Origin: SR-FBR-E99 sp963732365
GTDB lineage: Bacteria > Bacteroidota > Bacteroidia > Bacteroidales > VadinHA17
Direction: 5' to 3'
DNA: 64,000 bases
NCBI GenBank assembly: GCA_963732365.1
Contig: CAVSZC010000005.1
Location: forward strand, 620,001-684,000
The notes under the pieces were generated by a model. The model was not told the DNA's origin. It searched no databases and saw only the letters and a list, made by a program, of their open reading frames with translations. Below, piece after piece: positions 57,602-64,000 of the stretch (positions are counted from its first letter, which is position 1; every line of letters starts with the position of its first letter). Position numbers and translations under genes: made by a program.

Positions 57602-60094
57602 ATGAAGGACTTAGAATTTTCATTTTCCGATGATCTTAAAAATGCCATAAGCATAGCACAGTCGATCGCCAAGGAATTCTCCAATAAGAATATTTCACCG
57701 GGACACCTGCTGAAGGCGTTGCTTCATAAGGATATCGGGTTAGCATCATTTCTTGAGGCCATGGGCAAGGACATTTATTACCTTGAGGAGTGGGCGGAAG
57801 TGAGAGTAGAATCATATCCGAAGAGCTCAAAAATTGAAGAGAATCCGCAGGCAGATGATGAGCTGCTGGCAGTTATAAATGAGGCCGACAATATCAGGCT
57901 GAAGCTCTCCTCGGATAATATTGACACTGTATGTATGCTGGCATCACTGAGTACTCCGGGGGTCGGATTTACCTATGAGCAGCTTAAGACTTTCCCACTG
58001 AAGGGAGAAGAGATTATCAATTCGCTGATAAAGGATGCTGACCTGAAGGAGGCGGTTGGTTTACCAGATAAAAATAAGAACTTGACCGCTGACGGGAAGA
58101 AGCGTAATGCTATTCTTAAATACTGCATTGACAAATCGGCTATTGCCCGGCAGGGGAAGCTTGATCCGGTTGTTGCCCGTGATAAGGAGATAAGGATGAT
58201 AGCCGAGGTACTTGGAAGGCGATCAAAACCAAATGTCATTCTGATAGGAGATCCCGGTGTTGGTAAGACAGCTGTAGTAAACGGACTGGTTCAGAAAATT
58301 GCAGAGAATAAGATCGGTGGAAATCTCTCAGGCACACTGGTCTTTGAGCTGGACTTTGGATCACTGATAGCAGGAGCTTCCTATAAGGGAGAGGTGGAAG
58401 ACCGGCTTAAAAGCATTATTTCGGAGATAAAACAATATGAAAAGGCTATCCTATTCATAGACGAGATACATTCACTCCTCGATAAACAAGGCGGAGCATC
58501 GGGTGCCTCAGGCCTTCTTAAACCTGAACTGGCAAGGGGTGAGATAACAGTCATTGGTGCAACATCTGTTGACAACTATACAAAGTTCATTGAATCGGAT
58601 GAGGCGTTCAGCAGGAGTTTCGAGACCATCAGAATTGAAGAGCCTGATGAAACTGTTGCCCTGAGGATGTTAAAGGAGGTGATACCCTGCTACGAAAGAC
58701 ATCATGGGCTGACAATAGCTCCGGATGTTATTGAGGAGTCTATCAGGCTTTCAAAAAGATATCTTAAGGAGAGGGCCTTACCTGACGCCGCTGTTGACCT
58801 GCTTGACAGGACGATGGCTGCTGTAAAAATGGTATCTGTAAATTCAGCAGACGATCTCAGGTCGCTTAAGAGTCAGCTTGATGATCTGGCCTCGCACGTA
58901 AATGACATGACTGAAGAGGAACTTATAAAAGAGCTGAACTGGTTCAATATTCACTTGAGAGATAGGATAAGTGAAGTTCTGTTCAGTGCTCTTGAGGATG
59001 AAAAGGATGTCGGCAAGATTGATACTTCGAAGGAGATTATCGCATATCTCAATGATGTTATCTGTAAATTGACAGACTCTGCAGGTCAGCCTCACGAATC
59101 AGTGGAGAAGTCTGACATAGCGGCTGTGGTATCTCATAAAACAGGTATTCCGATAGGTAAGCTTCAGTCACAGGAGCGTGAGCGGCTGCTCAGTACCGAA
59201 CAGTATTTAAAACAGAGGGTAGTAGGACAGGACCATGCAATTAAGATTATCACTGAAGCAATTCTCGAATCACGATCAGGGTTAAGCAAGGCAGGTCAGC
59301 CTATAGGATCATTTTTCTTCCTGGGGCCTACAGGAACAGGTAAAACGGAACTTGCCAAGACGCTTGCAGAATTTTTGTTTCAGGATGAGTCCGCACTGAT
59401 CCGTTTTGATATGTCGGAGTTCAAGGAGGAGCATTCTGCGGCTCTTTTATACGGCGCTCCTCCGGGGTATGTCGGGTATGAAGAGGGAGGGCTGCTTGTG
59501 AACAAAATAAGGCAACAGCCCTATGCCGTGGTTCTGTTTGACGAGATAGAGAAAGCCCATACTTCTGTTTTCGATATTTTTCTGCAGATACTCGATGAGG
59601 GCAAACTGCATGACCGGTTAGGAAAAGAGGGTGATTTCTCCAATGCGGTCATCCTTTTTACATCGAACATTGCAAGCCAGGCCATAATTGATGCATTTGG
59701 CAGGGGAGAAATACCCAGATCAAATGAGATCATGGAGATAATGTCAGGTTATTTCAGACCTGAATTCCTGGGAAGGCTTACTGAAATAGTTCCTTTTGCG
59801 CCCATCAATAAGGAAGCAATAGTGAAGATATTTAATATACATCTGAAGAATCTTTACAAGACACTTGAGATCCAGGGGATTGAGCTGGAGATAGAAGAAA
59901 AGGCAAAGGAAAGGCTTGCCATTTCGGGATTTACCCCCAAATACGGGGCTCGGCCATTGATAGGAGTCATAAGGAGTGAACTGCGCAGGCCGCTTTCCAG
60001 GAAAATCATTTCGGGAGAGGTAACCCGGGGCAGCAGGGTGAGGGTCAGTATTGGCGCAAATGATGAAATTATGTGGTCAGTTGCCAACCCATAA
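57602..60094 (+). CDS. tssH: type VI secretion ATPase TssH (ClpV)
   Basis: AAA+ unfoldase of 830 residues that recycles the contracted TssB/TssC sheath. It has a Clp-N domain (about 1-150), the first AAA module with Walker A GDPGVGKT (216-223) and Walker B ILFIDEIHSLL, a middle domain shorter than that of ClpB, and the second AAA module with GPTGTGKT (575-582) and the C-terminal ClpB small domain. The neighbouring tssB, tssC and tssD genes identify it as TssH rather than ClpB. It probably heads the operon. Confidence 0.93.
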   Translation: MKDLEFSFSDDLKNAISIAQSIAKEFSNKNISPGHLLKALLHKDIGLASFLEAMGKDIYYLEEWAEVRVESYPKSSKIEENPQADDELLAVINEADNIRLKLSSDNIDTVCMLASLSTPGVGFTYEQLKTFPLKGEEIINSLIKDADLKEAVGLPDKNKNLTADGKKRNAILKYCIDKSAIARQGKLDPVVARDKEIRMIAEVLGRRSKPNVILIGDPGVGKTAVVNGLVQKIAENKIGGNLSGTLVFELDFGSLIAGASYKGEVEDRLKSIISEIKQYEKAILFIDEIHSLLDKQGGASGASGLLKPELARGEITVIGATSVDNYTKFIESDEAFSRSFETIRIEEPDETVALRMLKEVIPCYERHHGLTIAPDVIEESIRLSKRYLKERALPDAAVDLLDRTMAAVKMVSVNSADDLRSLKSQLDDLASHVNDMTEEELIKELNWFNIHLRDRISEVLFSALEDEKDVGKIDTSKEIIAYLNDVICKLTDSAGQPHESVEKSDIAAVVSHKTGIPIGKLQSQERERLLSTEQYLKQRVVGQDHAIKIITEAILESRSGLSKAGQPIGSFFFLGPTGTGKTELAKTLAEFLFQDESALIRFDMSEFKEEHSAALLYGAPPGYVGYEEGGLLVNKIRQQPYAVVLFDEIEKAHTSVFDIFLQILDEGKLHDRLGKEGDFSNAVILFTSNIASQAIIDAFGRGEIPRSNEIMEIMSGYFRPEFLGRLTEIVPFAPINKEAIVKIFNIHLKNLYKTLEIQGIELEIEEKAKERLAISGFTPKYGARPLIGVIRSELRRPLSRKIISGEVTRGSRVRVSIGANDEIMWSVANP

Positions 60095-60166
60095 ATTATT
60101 TAGTATATTTGGTTAACATAAAATAGAACAAACAAAACCATTTGGGAAACCTTAAATTCATTTAAT

Positions 60167-60613
60167 ATGGCTATTTACGACATAGGCGGATCTGAAGTCA
60201 AGGGTGACGCCAATGAGGCAATGAGCGAATTACCACAGAACAGGACTTTGATTGTGGAGAAGCTCACAGGTGAACCGCCGGTTAAGCCTGTTGTTGCTGA
60301 AGGGCTTAAGACGGTGGAAGAGGTTTTTGAACACTTCTCACCAACCGTGGAGATGGAATTTCACGATGTGGAAGGGGGAGCACGAAAAGAGACTCTTCAC
60401 TTCAGAAATCTTGGTGACTTTGGAGTTAAGGGGATAACCAATCAGAGTGAGTTCCTGAAAAACCTTACAGCTCAGAAAGAACAAAATCAGAAGATTATCA
60501 AGCAGCTCAGGAGCAACAAGATGTTGCAAAAAGCTCTTGAGAAGGAGGAGTACAAATCCGCCCTGCTCAATGCCATTAATGCACTGATTAAGGAGCTTGA
60601 AGACAATAAGTGA
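60167..60613 (+). CDS. tssB: type VI secretion sheath small subunit TssB
   Basis: A 148-residue cytosolic sheath protein (VipA family). The C-terminal helices QSEFLKNLTAQKEQNQKIIK and the preceding HFSPTVEMEFHDVEG strand, with LHFRNLGDFGVKGI, are typical of Bacteroidota TssB. It directly precedes tssC and forms the contractile sheath with it. It lies 72 bases after tssH. Confidence 0.92.
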   Translation: MAIYDIGGSEVKGDANEAMSELPQNRTLIVEKLTGEPPVKPVVAEGLKTVEEVFEHFSPTVEMEFHDVEGGARKETLHFRNLGDFGVKGITNQSEFLKNLTAQKEQNQKIIKQLRSNKMLQKALEKEEYKSALLNAINALIKELEDNK

Positions 60614-60644
60614 TCAATTTCTCTACACGATAAAATATACAACA

Positions 60645-62033
60645 ATGGCTGAAGAGTCAAAGCAAATACAGGATAAGGGACAGTTTAAAGAGCATAAAGT
60701 CTTAGCTGTTAACATGATCGAAAAGCCTCAGGAGGTTTTGGAAGAGAGTATCAATGCTCTTGCAGTGGTCGGTGGTTTTGAGTTGCTTGAGATGGTTATC
60801 GACGGAGCACAAAATGTAAATCCCGAACGTAAAGCCAGGAAGAAAATATTTCTTTCGGAAGCAGGCAAGAAAGGTGAGAGGGAGGAGTTGAAGCGCAGTC
60901 TTGGCATATGGGCGGAGGTATTGTCATCAGCCGGCAATATATCAGACATGGTTGACAATTGTACAAGGCAGGCCGAAAGCGCTGAGGCAACGCTGAAGAA
61001 CAATTTGAAAAATGCTGTCAATGAGACGAGAGACCTGGAAAGGTCCTATCGTTCGGTGGCTCTCTTCTTCAGGAATACCGAAATGGATAAGCTTAAGAAT
61101 ATATCTTTTCTTAATGCTGATCCTGAGCAGATCAAAGACCTTGACAACACCCGTTTCTTTGATAAGGTCAGGGAGGAGCTTGTTGCCAGTTATGACAAAC
61201 TGGACCTCAGGAATAACTACAGTATCATGGTTATCCCAGGTTATCTGGGCTCGAATAAAGTGGTTGAAAAGTGGGCCAAGCTGGCTCACGAAAATAAGGT
61301 AATGCTTGTTACGGATTTCGAGCATCTTGATAATCCCGATGATGTCATGGAAATGTTTGAGTCGGCTAACCTGACCGGTGGCGATATGTACAGGTCTAAC
61401 GTTATGATGACCTGTAACTGGCTTGTCGGAAGAAACAAGTTTGAAGAGGTAGGGGAGGAAGAGGAGTTATTTGTTCCGCCAGCAGGTGCGCTGGCAGGAA
61501 GCATATACAAGACCCTGATGTCGCAGGTTGTTGCGGGGAAAAAGCACGGAAGCCTGAGTGAAGTGGACGGAGTGGCCTTCCCGTTGAAGAAGAGTGAGAT
61601 CGCCAGCCTTGAGAAGATGGGACTGATCCCGATGGTAAATGAATACGGGAAGGTGATGGCCTTCTCGGCAAAAACCCTCTTCAATGGAGACAACCTTGGG
61701 CTGCAGACCTATTCAGTAGTGAGGGTCTTTGATTTTGTAACGAAGGTATTAATGGATTTTCTCAACAGGAGAGCTTTCGAAAACTTCAATAATGTTACCA
61801 AGAAAGAGATACAGAGCCAGGTTGTCCGGTTTCTCAACGACATAACCGGCCCTGGAAAACTGATAGAGAACTTTTCAATAAAGAGATTTGAGCAGGATCC
61901 AAATCAGAAAGACAGGATTTACCTCGATATAAGTATGAAGCCTTACTTCCCGGCCAAGAACTTCATGATCAAGATGGATGGACAAAAGGGTGATGAAGGA
62001 AATGAGTGGAGCTCAAAATATGACAATGAATGA
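60645..62033 (+). CDS. tssC: type VI secretion sheath large subunit TssC
   Basis: A 462-residue cytosolic sheath protein (VipB family). Conserved segments are YDKLDLRNNYSIMVIPGYLG, SNVMMTCNWLVGRNKFEEVG, and the C-terminal LDISMKPYFPAKNFMIKMDG. The ORF begins at 60597, but the ATG at 60645 (MAEESKQIQDK) gives the usual N-terminus and lies downstream of the tssB stop. It forms the sheath with TssB. Confidence 0.93.
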   Translation: MAEESKQIQDKGQFKEHKVLAVNMIEKPQEVLEESINALAVVGGFELLEMVIDGAQNVNPERKARKKIFLSEAGKKGEREELKRSLGIWAEVLSSAGNISDMVDNCTRQAESAEATLKNNLKNAVNETRDLERSYRSVALFFRNTEMDKLKNISFLNADPEQIKDLDNTRFFDKVREELVASYDKLDLRNNYSIMVIPGYLGSNKVVEKWAKLAHENKVMLVTDFEHLDNPDDVMEMFESANLTGGDMYRSNVMMTCNWLVGRNKFEEVGEEEELFVPPAGALAGSIYKTLMSQVVAGKKHGSLSEVDGVAFPLKKSEIASLEKMGLIPMVNEYGKVMAFSAKTLFNGDNLGLQTYSVVRVFDFVTKVLMDFLNRRAFENFNNVTKKEIQSQVVRFLNDITGPGKLIENFSIKRFEQDPNQKDRIYLDISMKPYFPAKNFMIKMDGQKGDEGNEWSSKYDNE

Positions 62034-62091
62034 GATGCATGTTAAAATATTACAGTTTATCCGGTTTTGCAAACAATAAAATTTAAAAACA

Positions 62092-62499
62092 ATGGCAACA
62101 GTTATCAGGTTCAAAGTTGATGGAATAACCGATGAAATGATTGTCCCATCAGTCACCTTCGGGTTGAATTCCTCTGCGGATGTAAGCAATCCCACACAGG
62201 AAATAGATTTTAAACCCATAAGTGTTACTGAGTTTTCATTTGCGATCTTATCACCTAAGCCTGAGACAACTCAGAAGCTTATTGAGTGGATTTCGTGTCA
62301 TGAGATCAAGAAAGAAGCCAAATTCATAATTAATAAGCAGGCTCTGACTGAATCAGCAAGGGAAATAACACTGAAAGATGTGTGTCTGACCAGTTACAAT
62401 GAGAAAATTGAGGAGGCCTCTTCGTCAATCACTCTTACAGTTGTGGGTCGGAAAGTCAATATCGGTGATATTGAGATTGACCAGTCTACGAACCGGTAA
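62092..62499 (+). CDS. tssD: type VI secretion tube protein TssD (Hcp), copy 1
   Basis: A 135-residue Hcp-like protein that builds the inner tube. IDFKPISVTEFSFAILSP, IEWISCHEIKKEAKFIINKQ and LTVVGRKVNIGDIEIDQ form the beta-barrel pattern of Bacteroidota TssD. It shares only weak similarity with the second copy downstream, so the two are not a recent duplication. It follows tssC after 58 bases. Confidence 0.85.
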   Translation: MATVIRFKVDGITDEMIVPSVTFGLNSSADVSNPTQEIDFKPISVTEFSFAILSPKPETTQKLIEWISCHEIKKEAKFIINKQALTESAREITLKDVCLTSYNEKIEEASSSITLTVVGRKVNIGDIEIDQSTNR

Positions 62500-62585
62500 T
62501 CAGCTGATTGTACCCACCCCTTAAAAGTTAAGGGGTGGAATCCTTGAAAAAAAGGGAAATTGTTTTTTCAGATCACTTCCATGAT

Positions 62586-62990
62586 ATGGTACTATCTGCG
62601 AAATTACATATTGAAGGACATCAGAATGAACAGGAGGGCATCCATCTGTTGTCATGCGATTTCCGTTTCTATCAGGAAATTGACCAGAGAGGGTTGCCCA
62701 CCTCCAAGGTGCACGGGGGTGTAATTGATCTATCATTTGCAAGCATTGAGGATAACGAAATAATCCAGTGGATGATTTCAGAAGATGCCGACAAGAATGG
62801 AAAGATATCCTTCTCAGGAGATAATAATACAAAACCGTTCAAGACTCTTGAGTTTAAGGATGCCAGACTTGTATCATATAATGAAAGTTTTGCAGATCAG
62901 TCATTGATGATAACCACTCTGTCAATATCGGCCCGTCAGATATCCGTTTCAGGAATAAAGCATTCAAATACCTGGCTGGGGTATAAATAG
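62586..62990 (+). CDS. tssD: type VI secretion tube protein TssD (Hcp), copy 2
   Basis: A 134-residue Hcp-like protein: MVLSAKLHIEGHQNEQEGIH, CDFRFYQEIDQRGLPTSKVH, GGVIDLSFAS, and SLMITTLSISARQISVSG. The pattern DxxGxPxSxVxGGxI is the TssD hallmark. A longer frame starts at 62535, but the ATG at 62586 fits the family start. Bacteroidota systems often carry several Hcp paralogs, some as effector carriers. Confidence 0.87.
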   Translation: MVLSAKLHIEGHQNEQEGIHLLSCDFRFYQEIDQRGLPTSKVHGGVIDLSFASIEDNEIIQWMISEDADKNGKISFSGDNNTKPFKTLEFKDARLVSYNESFADQSLMITTLSISARQISVSGIKHSNTWLGYK

Positions 62991-63079
62991 ATCGCCAGTA
63001 AAGTTCTTAAGAGCCTTATCTTACTTATCTCCGTGGCTTATCCGGATTAATTATTTCAGAATATTAAACTAGATTTCTT

Positions 63080-64000
63080 ATGGCACTTGCATCAAAGATC
63101 AGGATTGAAGTTGAGGGCGAGGAGTTGAAGGACTTCCTGAACCTTACAATCAGACAGAGTATCTATACCCACAATGAATTTGAGGTAGTCTGCCGGATGG
63201 ATACCTTCGAGGCTAAAGATGGATTTGTAATGGAGCAGTCGAAAAAGTTTATAGGCTCCGTTATTACTATTGCAATTGAAGCGAAAACCAAGGGGCAGTC
63301 TAAGGGGTCGGAGCATTTGTTCAAGGGACTTATTACTTCCATACGGACCGACAAATCACATACAAGTGAAGCTGATCACGTCATCCTGTCGGGATATAGC
63401 CCGGATATTTTAATGAGAGATAATCCGGGCTGTTTTTCATTTGAAAATAAGAGCCTGAAACAAATAGCAGACGATATATTAAAGCCTTATCCCAAAGACG
63501 TTCTAAAGTCAAAATGTGATCCTGCAAAGAATGACAGCCTCTCTTATACTGTTCAGTATAATGAGAACAGGTATGATTTTTTACGGCGGCTGGCGACAAG
63601 GTATGGGGAGTGGTTTTATTATGAGGGGACACAACTCGTCTTCGGTAAGTTGCCTGATAATACTATTGACCTGAAGCTGGGGATGGACCTTACCGATTTC
63701 AATTTCTCTATCAGGCTGAATCCATTGAAGTTTAAATACATAGCTTATGACCGTACGGCAGCTGAGCCAGTTGAAGCAGCTTCAGCAAAATCAGGGGGGA
63801 AAGACCATCTCAATAAGTATGGCGGATATGCACACGATATTTCTATGAAGGAATATGGACAGCAATCTACTCGTCTTTTACAATCATCTGAATGTTGCTG
63901 ACAATGATTATAAGAAGGAGCTAAGTCATGTTGTCACTCTTGAAGAGGGAACAAATGCCTTAAACATGTCATTGATGAAAGGCCGGAGTCAGAGTCCGCA
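63080..64000 (+). pseudogene. tssI: VgrG (TssI) spike protein, frameshifted and cut by window edge
   Basis: The N-terminal part (63080 to about 63850) encodes a gp27-like domain: MALASKIRIEVEGEELKDFL, VILSGYSPDILMRDNPGCFS, YNENRYDFLRRLATRYGEWF. The frame then closes at 63901 after an unrelated tail, while the expected sequence goes on in another frame (SNLLVFYNHLNVADNDYKKE, NALNMSLMKGRSQSP) to the window end. A single indel near 63840-63870 explains this. It may be a real mutation or a sequencing error. The gp5-like spike would lie beyond the window. Confidence 0.82.

Overview
The window reads as chromosomal DNA of a member of the Bacteroidota, probably a Bacteroidales/Marinilabiliales-like environmental lineage. 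The reasons are TonB-dependent receptors with a carboxypeptidase-like N-terminal domain, many short lipoproteins, candidate promoters with the TAnnTTTG -7 box, weak Shine-Dalgarno sites, a glutaminyl-tRNA synthetase, and a type VI secretion system whose TssH/B/C/D order resembles the Bacteroidota subtype (T6SSiii).

Layout. 1-2.7 kb: the 3' part of gltX, a TatD-like hydrolase and tcdA, tightly packed. 2.7-5.9 kb: a metal-handling unit on the minus strand (Cys-rich small protein, TonB receptor, HMA protein). 6-11 kb: mscL, a 44-residue microprotein, structured repeats, an M48 protease, a GH53 endo-galactanase and a DUF4382 lipoprotein. 11.2-11.9 kb: acylphosphatase and a DUF302 protein. 12-20.8 kb: a seven-gene minus-strand run, in transcription order a SiaC-like regulator, a RyR-PP2C phosphatase, a TIR-TPR protein, a 72-residue protein, a B12-type radical SAM protein, a GT2 and an ArnT-like GT. 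It is followed by a divergent ABCG-type transporter with a TerB-like N-terminus and a second, convergent TIR-TPR protein (21-26.5 kb). 26.7-38.7 kb: a lipoprotein, ThuA, a Gfo/Idh/MocA oxidoreductase, a decayed AEC transporter, a second copy of the 44-residue microprotein, an M14 peptidase, a glycine-zipper protein, a Ser-type sulfatase and a transglutaminase-like protein. 38.7-40.7 kb: a third TIR-TPR protein. 40.9-45.2 kb: a visibly A+T-rich block of orphan genes lying between a tRNA-Gln remnant and an intact tRNA-Gln. 45.2-55 kb: a DNRLRE lipoprotein, glnS, a regulator/membrane protein pair, folB, an IS256-family element with a 9-bp target duplication, a four-helix-bundle protein, a sodium:solute symporter and an SPFH protein. 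55-55.8 kb: tRNA-Cys beside a second tRNA-Cys copy broken by palindromic insertions, then a 94-bp tandem repeat. 55.8-57.1 kb: an unknown gene and a MntA/HepT toxin-antitoxin pair. 57.6 kb to the end: type VI secretion genes tssH, tssB, tssC, two tssD and a frameshifted, window-truncated vgrG.

The strongest candidate for an undescribed system is the 12-26.5 kb locus. It joins a SiaC-type partner-switch phosphoprotein, a PP2C phosphatase carrying a RyR ligand-binding domain, TIR domains fused to a TolB/FlgO-like domain and TPRs, and an unusual multidomain ABC transporter. The other main observations are the pair of 44-residue microproteins, three covarying 28-bp palindromes, and tRNA genes disrupted by short palindromic insertions. 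All functional statements come from reading motifs by eye; no database search was possible.
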